In this document: piece after piece, positions 52,334-60,407 of the stretch
Numbering within the stretch: position 1 is the first letter of the stretch
How the letters are laid out: each line of letters starts with the position of its first letter
Source: Streptococcus oralis subsp. tigurinus
GTDB taxonomy: Bacteria; Bacillota; Bacilli; Lactobacillales; Streptococcaceae
Length of the DNA stretch: 64,000 nt
Direction of reading: 5' to 3'
Assembly: GCF_002356415.1 (NCBI RefSeq)
Contig: NZ_AP018338.1
Span: forward strand, 1,364,001 to 1,428,000
The notes under the pieces: generated by a model
What the model saw: only the letters and a program-made list of their open reading frames with translations
Told to the model about the DNA's origin: nothing
Databases searched by the model: none
Position numbers and translations under genes: made by a program

Positions 52334-53047
52334 CTACAATAACTTTTTCTGTTCTAGATTCTTCCGAGTTGAACGAGGTTCGGCTTGGCCAAACTGCTCT
52401 GCCAAACGTTGACTCCAAGAGGTCGTCGCACGCGCACCAGCATAGTCTGCCTGAACTTGATCATAGTCCAAAATCGCTGCTACGGGCTGTTCTTGGTATT
52501 CTTCTTCAAATACCACTTGGTTCAAAGGTAGTCTTGGTTTGACCTCATGTTGTTGATTTGGCACGCCAAGGGCAATCCCAAAAACAGGGTAGGTATAGTC
52601 AGGCAGGTTAAAAAGCGCTGCCACTTCTTCTGACTTGTAACGGACCAAACCGATGATAACACCACCATATCCCAGACTCTCTGCTGCAAGCAAGGTGTTT
52701 TGGCCAGCAAGAGCCGCGTCCACAGACGTGATAAGGAGACCTTCCACTCCTTGAGGTTGGAAAGTGTCCGTATGAAGGCTTGCTCCCTTTTCCGCTCGAT
52801 TCAAGTCACCGACAAAGAGCAAAAAGGCTGCTGACTGGCGAATGGCTTCCTGGGGAACTAATTCATAAAGAGCATCTTTCTTCTCTTGACTGCGCACAAG
52901 AATCACAGAATAGGATTGGAAATTTTTCCAAGATGACGCCATTTGCCCAGCAGTCAAAATCTCGTCCAAGTCTGCTTGAGGAATTTCTTGCTCCTTAAAG
53001 CGACGAACTGAAGTATGAGATTTCATCAGTTTAATGGTTTCTGTCAT
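52334..53047 (-). CDS. NADPH-dependent nitroreductase (NfsA/NfrA type)
   Basis: A 237-residue FMN oxidoreductase. FMN-binding blocks are HTSVRRFKEQEIP, GQMASSWKNFQSYSVI and LAAESLGYGGVIIGLVRYK. The physiological substrate is unknown (quinones, nitroaromatics or flavin are usual). It lies between dnaI, which it overlaps by 4 nt, and der. Confidence 0.88.
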   Translation of the reverse strand: MTETIKLMKSHTSVRRFKEQEIPQADLDEILTAGQMASSWKNFQSYSVILVRSQEKKDALYELVPQEAIRQSAAFLLFVGDLNRAEKGASLHTDTFQPQGVEGLLITSVDAALAGQNTLLAAESLGYGGVIIGLVRYKSEEVAALFNLPDYTYPVFGIALGVPNQQHEVKPRLPLNQVVFEEEYQEQPVAAILDYDQVQADYAGARATTSWSQRLAEQFGQAEPRSTRKNLEQKKLL

Positions 53048-53940
53048 CGGCGATTTTCTCCTTCTAGTCTCGTTTCCTCTGCTAAATAACGGATTCGTTC
53101 CATGACCCGTCTAGCTTCCCAAGTCTCATCATTTCCATTCTTTCCTTTGGCAAAATGTTTTTCCAAATCTTGGAAATTAAAGTTGGAAGTAAAGAAGGTC
53201 GGCAAATCTTCCTGCATACGATACTGGAGAATAACTTGGAGAATCTCATCACGCACCCAAGGGGTAGACTGTTCTGCACCAATATCATCCAAGACCAAGA
53301 CTTCTGCTAACTTGATTTCATCCACCAAGGTCTTCACAGATCCTTCACCGATGGCATTTTTTACATCAATGACAAAGCTGGGATAGTGGAGAATGGTTGT
53401 TGAAGCACCACGTTTTTCAGATAGGTCATGAGCAAGAGCCGCCATCATGAAACTCTTACCGACACCAAAATCTCCATAAAGATAGAGACCTTTTCGGATA
53501 CTAGGGTAAAGGTCAACAAAGGCATAGAGTCTCTCAAAGATCGGCAAACGGCCTAGATCATCCAGGTCAATCTGAGCCAATTTCGCTTTCTTGAGACTTG
53601 CTGGTAGATTGATCAACTTGAGACGACTCTTGATTGCCGCCTCTTTTTCAGCCGCGATTAGTTCTGGTGTTTCTTCATAAGATACATCTGCATAGCCGTG
53701 ATTCATAACCAAGATAGGCTTGTAGCCACGCGCTATATAGTCAGCATCCCCACGAAGAAACTTATCCCGTTCTGTGATATATTGGTTGAACTTGGAAATG
53801 CTGCGATTTAACTCCTCTGGACTGAGGGATTCTTTCTGGATAAAAGCCGCTACATCAGGGTCCTTCATGATCTGCTGGACCAAGTCTTGATACTGAAAAC
53901 GACTTGTCTGACGTTTGATTACATCACCAACACTTTCCAT
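53044..53940 (-). CDS. dnaI: Primosomal protein DnaI (helicase loader)
   Basis: A 298-residue AAA+ helicase loader that delivers the replicative helicase at oriC. The N-terminal helicase-binding domain is followed by Walker A YLYGDFGVGKSFMMAALAH, Walker B VLVLDDIGAEQS and sensor FFTSNF. It directly follows dnaB with no gap. Confidence 0.95.
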   Translation of the reverse strand: MESVGDVIKRQTSRFQYQDLVQQIMKDPDVAAFIQKESLSPEELNRSISKFNQYITERDKFLRGDADYIARGYKPILVMNHGYADVSYEETPELIAAEKEAAIKSRLKLINLPASLKKAKLAQIDLDDLGRLPIFERLYAFVDLYPSIRKGLYLYGDFGVGKSFMMAALAHDLSEKRGASTTILHYPSFVIDVKNAIGEGSVKTLVDEIKLAEVLVLDDIGAEQSTPWVRDEILQVILQYRMQEDLPTFFTSNFNFQDLEKHFAKGKNGNDETWEARRVMERIRYLAEETRLEGENRR

Positions 53941-55104
53941 CTAGTCTCCTCCTTCTTCTAATCGGGCTAACATTTCTTGTTTTTTGCGTTCTAGTTCCAG
54001 ACGAGTTTCCTCACTGGTTTGATTCTTGTATTCTGGATTGCTCCACTTGGGAACATTGGTCTTAGTCGAGCTAGTTTTCGATTTTTGGTCTTCCTGACCT
54101 TTTTGCTGACGCTCTCGAATCCGAAGCACGGCTTCCTCTGCTGTCCGAATTTTTTGATAAGCATAGTCATTTGCGACCTTCATGGCATATTTTTCATTAA
54201 CATTAGCCGAATCAACCTTGTTAAAGGTTAGAAGCAAGACGATATTGATGACTTCGTCCAACAAGCCTAAAGATGCCATCTGGTGAAGGAGTTCTCTTTC
54301 ACTTTGGGTGATGTTTCCCTTACGTGTTTGCTTGATTTCGGCTAAAAATTCCAGGGGAGTTTTATTTTTGGCTTCCCTGATAATGGTCATTTCTTTGGGG
54401 CTAAAGTCAGAAGATGCTGGCTTTTGCGCAATCTTTTCACGCATGCGTTTGACTGAAATAACCTGAGCCACCGCTGTCGCCTTAGCTAATTGATAGGTTT
54501 CAAACCAGGTCCATTTTTTTTCATCTGCGATGGCAAACAATTCCAAAACATCCGCCTGCTCGTCTTTAAAACGCAAGCCATCTCGAGCCATCAGCCGCTG
54601 AAAATGTTCCAAGTCAAAATCATTTTTTAACTTGCTTTTAGACTCGATTGGTGTCACTTCTTCAGTCAGGGTTGGAAAGACTTGACTCAAAGCAACCGAG
54701 AGTGCTTCTCCCTCACTTGGAGCCTGCTGCATAGCAGAAACAGCTGTATCCCCAATCTTTTTCTCTAATAATCTGCTATAGACAGAATGACTTAGAAATT
54801 CCTGACTGGAGAGGGGAGGATGAAGCTGTAATTCATAGGTTTCTCCCTTTTGATAAAGGGTCAACAAATCCAAGGCAGACAAGACTTTGAAGGATTGGAG
54901 CAAGGTCGGCATGCCAAAGTTCAAATGGTTGAGGATATGAGAAAAGAGGTGTTCCTTCTGCCCACCATCCCAAAAGGTAATGGCATATAGATAGAGGCTC
55001 AGTGCCTCCTGACCGATAATCGGGAGGTAGCACTGCACCAGAGAAGAGGTATCTTGTGACACCCGATTATTCTTTAGAAAAGAAAAACGGTCATTTGGCT
55101 TCAT
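53941..55104 (-). CDS. dnaB: Replication initiation and membrane attachment protein DnaB
   Basis: A 387-residue DnaB/DnaD-superfamily primosome protein (not the helicase). The two DDBH domains can be recognised by MARDGLRFKDEQADVLELFAI and by EKYAMKVANDYAYQKIRTAEEA near the C terminus. A Lys/Gln/Ser linker leads to the tail KKQEMLARLEEG. Linked to nrdR upstream and dnaI downstream as in all streptococci. Confidence 0.93.
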   Translation of the reverse strand: MKPNDRFSFLKNNRVSQDTSSLVQCYLPIIGQEALSLYLYAITFWDGGQKEHLFSHILNHLNFGMPTLLQSFKVLSALDLLTLYQKGETYELQLHPPLSSQEFLSHSVYSRLLEKKIGDTAVSAMQQAPSEGEALSVALSQVFPTLTEEVTPIESKSKLKNDFDLEHFQRLMARDGLRFKDEQADVLELFAIADEKKWTWFETYQLAKATAVAQVISVKRMREKIAQKPASSDFSPKEMTIIREAKNKTPLEFLAEIKQTRKGNITQSERELLHQMASLGLLDEVINIVLLLTFNKVDSANVNEKYAMKVANDYAYQKIRTAEEAVLRIRERQQKGQEDQKSKTSSTKTNVPKWSNPEYKNQTSEETRLELERKKQEMLARLEEGGD

Positions 55105-55578
55105 TTACTTTTCCTTTTTCTTTTTTGAGGACTGGGTGATCTGCTGGAGCAGACTCTCCAACTCACTCACATCCTTAAAGCTACGATAAACACTGGCAAA
55201 ACGAACATAGGTAATCTCATCCAGCTCTGCCAATTCTTCCATGACTAAAGATCCAATATATTCACTTTGGATCTCATTCTCACTGCGACTACGGAGTTTT
55301 TGCTCGATACGATTGACCACCATGTTGATTTCATCACTTGACACAGGACGCTTCTGGGCTGAACGGATAATCCCATTAAAGATTTTATCTCTCGAAAACT
55401 GTTCTCGCGTACCGTCTTTTTTGACGACAACTAGCGTTCTTTCTTCTACTCGTTCATAGGTTGTAAAACGATGCTGACACTCGTCGCACTCACGTCTTCG
55501 ACGGATGGTATTTCCTTCTTCGGCTTGTCGACTATCAACAACACTAGACTTGGTAGCCCCACATTTTGGACAACGCAT
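55105..55578 (-). CDS. nrdR: Transcriptional repressor NrdR
   Basis: A 157-residue ATP/dATP-sensing repressor of ribonucleotide reductase genes. The zinc ribbon is [17 protein letters not shown] with [15 protein letters not shown], followed by the ATP-cone. It starts at MRCPKC (GGAGGGAAATGC upstream). It is divergent from the GntR-ABC operon. Confidence 0.96.
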   Translation of the reverse strand: MRCPKCGATKSSVVDSRQAEEGNTIRRRRECDECQHRFTTYERVEERTLVVVKKDGTREQFSRDKIFNGIIRSAQKRPVSSDEINMVVNRIEQKLRSRSENEIQSEYIGSLVMEELAELDEITYVRFASVYRSFKDVSELESLLQQITQSSKKKKEK

Positions 55579-55652
55579 GCATTTCCCTCCTTGTCGTTTT
55601 CTTTTCATTATACCATTTTTTGAGCAATTCCCAAAACAATTCTTATTTTTAC

Positions 55653-55681
55653 TTGACAAGTTTTTTGTTTTATTGTATTAT
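55653..55681 (+). promoter_or_regulatory. Promoter of the GntR-ABC operon
   Basis: TTGACA (55653-55658), 17 nt, TATTAT (55676-55681). The ribosome-binding site GAAAGGAGA is 25 nt downstream. Confidence 0.85.
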
Positions 55682-55714
55682 TTGATTAGAACAAAAAGAC
55701 ATAGAAAGGAGACT

Positions 55715-56083
55715 ATGATGTCCTGGTCATTTGATAATACAAAACCCATTTATTTACAGATTATGGAAAAAATTAAACTACAGATTGTTTCCCATGAACT
55801 GGAACCCAACCAACAGCTCCCAACCGTAAGAGATTTGGCGAGCGAGGCTGGGGTCAATCCCAATACCATCCAGCGCGCCTTGTCTGACCTTGAACGTGAA
55901 GGATTTGTATACAGCAAGCGAACAACTGGTCGTTTTGTCACCGAGGATTTGGACCTCATCGTTCAGTCCCGCAAACAACTTTCCGAAGAGCAACAGCAAC
56001 ACTTCGTCTCTTGCATGCTTCAATTTGGCTACAAAAAAGAAGAACTGCCAAATGTATTAAGCGACTATATTAAAGGAGTTTAA
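55715..56083 (+). CDS. GntR-family regulator (YtrA subfamily)
   Basis: A 122-residue regulator with an N-terminal winged helix (PIYLQIMEKIKLQIVSHEL; LPTVRDLASEAGVNPNTIQR) and a short helical tail in place of a ligand domain. This is the YtrA type, typically controlling a downstream ABC transporter. The gene order GntR-ATPase-permease supports autoregulation of the operon. ATG at 55715 or 55718. Confidence 0.92.
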   Translation: MMSWSFDNTKPIYLQIMEKIKLQIVSHELEPNQQLPTVRDLASEAGVNPNTIQRALSDLEREGFVYSKRTTGRFVTEDLDLIVQSRKQLSEEQQQHFVSCMLQFGYKKEELPNVLSDYIKGV

Positions 56084-56087
56084 GACT

Positions 56088-56783
56088 ATGACACTACTAG
56101 CACTTGAAAATGTATCAAAATCATATGGAGTAACTGCGGCACTTGACAATATCTCACTAGAGATCTCAGCTGGAAAGATTGTCGGGCTCCTCGGACCAAA
56201 CGGATCCGGAAAAACAACCCTGATCAAACTGATCAATGGCCTCCTTCAGCCAGATAAAGGACGTGTTCTCATTAACGGACAGGATCCAAGTCCTGCTACC
56301 AAGGCGATTGTCTCTTATCTACCAGACACAACTTATCTCAATGAGCAAATGAAGGTTAAAGAAGCCCTTACTTACTTTAAAACCTTCTATCAGGATTTCA
56401 ATCTTGAACGCGCCCAACATCTGCTTGCAGACCTTGGCATTGATGAAAATAGTCGCTTAAAGAAATTATCAAAAGGAAACAAGGAGAAGGTCCAACTAAT
56501 CCTCGTTATGAGCCGTGAAGCCCGCCTCTATGTTCTTGACGAACCAATCGGAGGTGTGGATCCAGCTGCCCGTGATTATATCCTCAACACCATCATCAAC
56601 AACTATTCCCCAACTTCTACAGTCCTGATTTCAACCCACTTGATTTCAGATATTGAGCCAATCTTAGATGAGATTATCTTCCTCAAAGATGGAAAAGTCG
56701 TTCGCCAAGGAAATGTTGATGATATTCGTTACGAGTCAGGTGAATCAATTGACCAGCTCTTCCGCCAGGAATTTAAAGCCTAA
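56088..56783 (+). CDS. ABC transporter ATP-binding protein
   Basis: A 231-residue ABC ATPase. Walker A GLLGPNGSGKTTLIKL, signature KKLSKGNKEKVQLIL (degenerate, with SKGNK instead of SGGQ), Walker B LYVLDEPIGGVDPAAR. The degenerate signature and GVDP motif are usual in YtrB-like exporters. Substrate unknown; cell-envelope stress or peptide antibiotics are typical inducers in the family. Confidence 0.9.
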   Translation: MTLLALENVSKSYGVTAALDNISLEISAGKIVGLLGPNGSGKTTLIKLINGLLQPDKGRVLINGQDPSPATKAIVSYLPDTTYLNEQMKVKEALTYFKTFYQDFNLERAQHLLADLGIDENSRLKKLSKGNKEKVQLILVMSREARLYVLDEPIGGVDPAARDYILNTIINNYSPTSTVLISTHLISDIEPILDEIIFLKDGKVVRQGNVDDIRYESGESIDQLFRQEFKA

Positions 56784-56798
56784 GCAAAGGAGATTATT

Positions 56799-57527
56799 AT
56801 GTTTTGGAATCTAGTTCGTTATGAATTTAAGAATGTCAATAAATGGTATTTAGCGCTCTATGGAGCTGTGCTTGCAATTTCAGTTTTAATTGGAGCTTTT
56901 CTTGGTAGTCTTAGCCAGAGTTACAATTCTAACAATGCTGTTTATTTCATCTTCTTTTTGGTACTAGTCTTTGGAGGACTCAGCGTCACTCTTTGGATTG
57001 CAACAATCTTTTTAATCATCCGAAGATTCAAGGGGAGTGTTTATGACCGCCAAGGGTACTTGACCCTGACTTTACCTGTCTCTGAGCATCAAATCATCAT
57101 CGCAAAACTTTTAGGTGGTCTTGTCTGGTCCATCTTAAGCTATATCGTCTTTATCTTGAGTGTAATGATTATCTTCTTCTTAACACCAATAGAAAAAGAC
57201 TTCACTGTCCTCTATAACTTCATTTCCCCTTACCTCAGCTACGGCTGGCTGTATGCCCTATCACTATTTGTCAGTTCGATTACATGGATTTTATCCATTT
57301 ACCTCTCCATCTCAATCGGACAACTCTTTAATGAGTATCGAACAGCTATGGGAATTCTAGCCTATATCGTCATTGCCATCGTCATTGGTTATGTTTCTCT
57401 CTTCTTCCGAATTGAAAATGACTTTAACATGATGATTGGTACAGAAATCTTGCGCGATCTCTTTTTATCGGCTATCTACTATCTCGGTACCTACTATATT
57501 TTGAAAAACAAGGTTAATTTGCAATAA
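56799..57527 (+). CDS. ABC transporter permease
   Basis: A 242-residue membrane protein with six hydrophobic helices, preceded by AAGGAGATTATT. It opens MFWNLVRYEFKNVNKWYLALYG, as in ABC-2 type permeases, and has the DRQGYLTLTLPVS loop. It completes the GntR-ATPase-permease operon. Confidence 0.88.
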   Translation: MFWNLVRYEFKNVNKWYLALYGAVLAISVLIGAFLGSLSQSYNSNNAVYFIFFLVLVFGGLSVTLWIATIFLIIRRFKGSVYDRQGYLTLTLPVSEHQIIIAKLLGGLVWSILSYIVFILSVMIIFFLTPIEKDFTVLYNFISPYLSYGWLYALSLFVSSITWILSIYLSISIGQLFNEYRTAMGILAYIVIAIVIGYVSLFFRIENDFNMMIGTEILRDLFLSAIYYLGTYYILKNKVNLQ

Positions 57528-57528
57528 A

Positions 57529-57557
57529 AAACGCCCAGCTTACAAGAGCTGGGTTTT
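57529..57557 (+). terminator. Terminator of the GntR-ABC operon and lrgB
   Basis: CCCAGCT pairs with AGCTGGG, flanked by AAAAAAC and TTTTGCTTT, so it can act in both directions between convergent genes. Confidence 0.8.
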
Positions 57558-57560
57558 GCT

Positions 57561-58256
57561 TTAACTCAATATCAAACTGGCTACAATAGGGCTAACAAAA
57601 ACATAGAGAATACCGGTGACACCGATGGCCAAGCCACCCATGGCTCCTGCTACCGAGCCGTATCGAAAGGCTGTTCCTGTTCCGACTGCATGACCTGTTC
57701 CACCGAGGGAAAGACCAACTGCCACTGGGTCGTCAATTTTCAACCACTTCAAAAGGGTTGGACCGATGACACTGGTTAAAATCCCAGTCGCCACTACAAC
57801 CACCAAGGTCACGGTCGTCAGACCTTGCAATTTTTCTGTTATTCCCACTGCCATAGCAGTTGTTACTGACTTGGGAAAGAGAGAAATGGCTAGGAAAAAG
57901 TCCATGCCAAATATTTTCGCCACTATGGCGGTGAAGCTAGTATTGACAACTACTGCTAGCAGACTACCAAAGAGAATACTCCGAGCATGGTGCTTCATCA
58001 AGTGAAAACTCTTATAAAGCGGAATCCCTAGAGCCACTGTCGATGGGACAATCAAATTATTCAGATAAACCCCACCTTGGTAATAATCTTGATAAGAAAT
58101 CCCCGTCGCCTTAAGGAAAATAATGATAAAAATAGCCGACAACAGCAAGGGTGTTGTCAATGGATGTGGAAAACGTCTGTAAATCAGCATTCCCACTAGA
58201 TAAGCTAGGATAGATAATGCAATCCCAAACAGAGGATTCGATACAAATTCACTCAT
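57561..58256 (-). CDS. lrgB: LrgB family protein (antiholin-like / pyruvate uptake)
   Basis: A 231-residue membrane protein with several hydrophobic segments. FPKSVTTAMAVGITEKLQGL and GLSLGGTGHAVGTGTAFRYG are the conserved core of the LrgB/CidB family. LrgAB modulates autolysis and, in streptococci, has been linked to pyruvate uptake. Overlaps lrgA by 4 nt. Confidence 0.92.
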   Translation of the reverse strand: MSEFVSNPLFGIALSILAYLVGMLIYRRFPHPLTTPLLLSAIFIIIFLKATGISYQDYYQGGVYLNNLIVPSTVALGIPLYKSFHLMKHHARSILFGSLLAVVVNTSFTAIVAKIFGMDFFLAISLFPKSVTTAMAVGITEKLQGLTTVTLVVVVATGILTSVIGPTLLKWLKIDDPVAVGLSLGGTGHAVGTGTAFRYGSVAGAMGGLAIGVTGILYVFVSPIVASLILS

Positions 58257-58627
58257 TTGGCATCTCCTTTCTCATAATCTCCCTCAAATCGTCTCTTGAT
58301 AAACTGAACCACTAGGGCGATGAGGATAATGTTGATGACAGCCGCAAAAAAAACAATCAAAACGATGGGCAAGAGATAAGGAGCAATCACATCGAACTTT
58401 TCCATGATTCCCACTGCTGGCGGCAAAAAGAGAATGGTCATATTGGCCAGCAGAAAATTCCCCACCATGTTGACATGCCTGGTCCTTAACCACTTGAACT
58501 GCAGGGCTAGAAAGAGAATCATCAAGCCGATAATACTGCCTGGGATGGGCAGATGAAAGAAACTGGAGATTCCCTCACCGATCAATGAAATCACAAAGAG
58601 AATCATTAATTGAACATATAATTTCAT
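58253..58627 (-). CDS. lrgA: LrgA family holin-like protein
   Basis: A 124-residue protein with four hydrophobic helices. FHLPIPGSIIGLMILFLAL and FLPPAVGIMEKFDVI are diagnostic of LrgA/CidA. Start MKLYVQLM is preferred over the upstream ORF extension. No lytSR genes lie in the window. Confidence 0.9.
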   Translation of the reverse strand: MKLYVQLMILFVISLIGEGISSFFHLPIPGSIIGLMILFLALQFKWLRTRHVNMVGNFLLANMTILFLPPAVGIMEKFDVIAPYLLPIVLIVFFAAVINIILIALVVQFIKRRFEGDYEKGDAK

Positions 58628-58711
58628 TCTAAACTCCACGAAATAGACTTCTTGCATACCAGTTTACTCTTTTTTCAGAAAATTTCAAGGAAATATCGAA
58701 ATTCTTCTTTC

Positions 58712-58755
58712 TTGCAAGGATTAGTTAAAAGTAGTATAATCATTGCATGCGCAAT
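58712..58755 (+). promoter_or_regulatory. Promoter and operator of the MarR gene
   Basis: TTGCAA (58712-58717), 17 nt, TATAAT (58735-58740). The perfect dyad ATTGC-ATGC-GCAAT lies at 58742-58755, over the expected start point. A related site precedes the DUF4649-trxA operon. Confidence 0.75.
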
Positions 58756-58823
58756 CATCTTGTGTTACAAAGATAATCAGTAATGACTTTGTGATTTTTA
58801 CTTTTAAAAGAAAGGAGAAAGCA

Positions 58824-59204
58824 ATGACCTATTTGGAAAAGTGGTTTGACTACAACCACCGTCAAAAAGAAATGGAAGCCTTGTTGGAAGAAACTATTGC
58901 CCAGCAGAGTGAACAAAGGTTGACCTTGAAAGAGTTTTACCTGCTCTACTATCTGGACCTAGCTGATGAAAAATCTTTACGACAGATTGACCTGCCAGAT
59001 AAACTCCATCTCAGCCCGAGCGCTGTTTCTCGAATGGTGGCACGATTAGAAGAGAAAAACTGTGGCTTGCTTAGTCGCAGATGTTGCGATCAGGATAGAC
59101 GAGCAAGTTTTATCTGTCTGACTGACGAGGGACAAACCACCCTAGCTTACCTGCAAAAAGCCGTCGAAGAAAGACTGGAAATGAGTCTTGATTTCATTTC
59201 TTAA
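58824..59204 (+). CDS. MarR-family transcriptional regulator, Cys-rich wing
   Basis: A 126-residue winged-helix repressor. The recognition helix is LHLSPSAVSRMVARLE and the wing is SRRCCDQDRRASFICLTDEG (the DxR motif region). Four cysteines (EKNCG, RRCCD, FICL) lie near the wing, which suggests thiol-based sensing. Start at the ATG after AAAGGAGAAAGC. It is followed by the DUF4649 and thioredoxin genes, which have their own promoter with a similar operator. Confidence 0.87.
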   Translation: MTYLEKWFDYNHRQKEMEALLEETIAQQSEQRLTLKEFYLLYYLDLADEKSLRQIDLPDKLHLSPSAVSRMVARLEEKNCGLLSRRCCDQDRRASFICLTDEGQTTLAYLQKAVEERLEMSLDFIS

Positions 59205-59221
59205 TCAGATTTTTTAAAAAA

Positions 59222-59272
59222 GTTGCGTGCGCAATCATTTTTCTTGACATTCTTTTTTACAAGGAGTAAAAT
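59222..59272 (+). promoter_or_regulatory. Promoter and MarR-type site of DUF4649-trxA
   Basis: TTGACA (59244-59249), 17 nt, TAAAAT (59267-59272). GTTGC-GTGC-GCAAT (59222-59235) lies just upstream of the -35 and shares TGCGCAATCAT with the MarR promoter site. Confidence 0.75.
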
Positions 59273-59302
59273 AAAGTCATCATTAAACAAAGGAGTTATA
59301 AA

Positions 59303-59524
59303 ATGATTGAAATTACCTATCTAGATGCCAGCAAGAATGAAAGAACTGTTACCTTCGATTCTTATGAAGACTTTGATCGTTCACAACAGGCTTGCCTTAT
59401 CGGTATCGCAGACTACTACCCTGTCCAAAAATTAACTTACAACGGTCATGATTTGGACTACCATGGGACTTACGGAGATATCTTCTTCTATCTCAAGAAA
59501 CAAGATTTAAGCCAATATAACTAA
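59303..59524 (+). CDS. DUF4649 family protein
   Basis: A 73-residue small acidic protein (MIEITYLDASKNERTVTFDS; YHGTYGDIFFYL). The family is confined to streptococci and relatives and its function is unknown. It is 15 nt upstream of trxA and shares its promoter, so it may be related to redox homeostasis. Confidence 0.82.
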   Translation: MIEITYLDASKNERTVTFDSYEDFDRSQQACLIGIADYYPVQKLTYNGHDLDYHGTYGDIFFYLKKQDLSQYN

Positions 59525-59539
59525 AAAAGGAGAAATACA

Positions 59540-59854
59540 ATGGCAAAAGCAATTACAGATGCAACATTTGAACAAGAAACAAAAGACGGTTTGGTTTTGG
59601 TAGATTTCTGGGCAACTTGGTGTGGTCCATGTCGTATGCAAGGTCCAATCTTGGACAAATTGTCTGAGGAACTTTCAGAAGATGTCTTGAAAATCGTTAA
59701 AATGGATGTTGATGAAAATCCAAACACGGCTCGTGCTTTTGGAATCATGTCTATCCCAACCCTTCTCTTCAAAAAAGACGGCCAAGTGGTGAAACAAGTT
59801 GCAGGTGTTCATACTGCAGAACAAATCAAGGCCATCGTTGCTGAATTGAGCTAA
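59540..59854 (+). CDS. trxA: Thioredoxin
   Basis: A 104-residue thioredoxin with the active site FWATWCGPCRMQGP and the cis-Pro in GIMSIPTLLFKK. It reduces protein disulphides in the cytosol. It is co-transcribed with the DUF4649 gene and followed by its own terminator. Confidence 0.97.
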   Translation: MAKAITDATFEQETKDGLVLVDFWATWCGPCRMQGPILDKLSEELSEDVLKIVKMDVDENPNTARAFGIMSIPTLLFKKDGQVVKQVAGVHTAEQIKAIVAELS

Positions 59855-59861
59855 TCACACT

Positions 59862-59893
59862 AGAGACCAAGTGCTTCATTTGGTCTCTTTTTT
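59862..59893 (+). terminator. Terminator of trxA
   Basis: AGAGACCAA pairs with TTGGTCTCT and is followed by TTTTTCTTG. The right arm and T-run (from GGTCTC onward) are also found at 63095, as the first bases of the duplicated queC segment. Confidence 0.82.
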
Positions 59894-59901
59894 CTTGCCC
59901 T

Positions 59902-59930
59902 TTGCCATTTTTCAAAAAATATGCTAGACT
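59902..59930 (+). promoter_or_regulatory. Promoter of the truncated queC copy
   Basis: TTGCCA (59902-59907), 17 nt, TAGACT (59925-59930) with extended TGC. The same promoter occurs at 63115-63143 in the intact copy. Confidence 0.75.
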
Positions 59931-60019
59931 GTAGGTAGAATATTACGATGTTTGGGACATGCCATCGCTAAAAAAAACCTCTACTTGGTATTTTTTAGCT
60001 CCCCTCAAGGGAGCTTTTT
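59931..60019 (+). ncRNA. Riboswitch-like leader, left copy (preQ1-I-like candidate)
   Basis: CGATG (59946-59950) pairs with CATCG (59963-59967) around the loop TTTGGGACATGC. A run of eight A follows, then CC (59978-59979) that can pair with GG of the loop. This is the H-type pseudoknot layout of preQ1-I aptamers. GCTAAAAAA (59967-59975) can alternatively pair with TTTTTTAGC (59991-59999), which blocks the terminator AGCTCCC/GGGAGCT-TTTTT (59997-60019). Not folded computationally. Confidence 0.6.
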
Positions 60020-60056
60020 GCGTGCTCTGAACATTTCCCATTTTAGAAGGAGTACT

Positions 60057-60407
60057 ATGAAACGTCATTCAGCCTTGGTCGTCTTTAGCGGCGGTCAAGA
60101 TTCCACAACCTGCCTCTTTTGGGCCAAAAAACACTATGAAACAGTCGAAGCCGTCACCTTTGCCTACGGCCAACGCCATCATCTCGAAATCCAAGTTGCT
60201 AGAGAAATCGCTAAGGAACAAGGAATTCGTCATCATGTATTATTTATAGACTCATACCATACGTGGTGGAAACAAGGTAAATCTTATTTATGTAGGCTTG
60301 TTGACGTATTAAATATTGGCCTTGTGGATGAAGTAATAATAGGTAAAGAAGTACTACAAAGATGGCCGGAATTGTTGAGTGAAATAATTCAAGATACTCC
60401 TACTTGA
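60057..60407 (+). pseudogene. queC: Truncated queC copy with foreign 3' end
   Basis: The first 60 codons match the intact queC at 63270 ([29 protein letters not shown]). After EQGIRHH the frame continues into 56 unrelated residues ([15 protein letters not shown] ... EIIQDTPT). The zinc-binding Cys motif and most of the fold are lost, so it cannot be a working 7-cyano-7-deazaguanine synthase. Whether the added tail is a fragment of another gene is unknown. Confidence 0.88.

Larger units (their letters stand above)
59882..60236 (+). repeat. Direct repeat, left copy (queC promoter, leader and 5' end)
   Basis: A segment of about 355 bp repeated at 63095-63449 with no indel. The first 120 or so bases are identical. 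About 14 differences are scattered later, mostly at third codon positions. The copies lose similarity after the His-His codons of queC. Confidence 0.92.
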
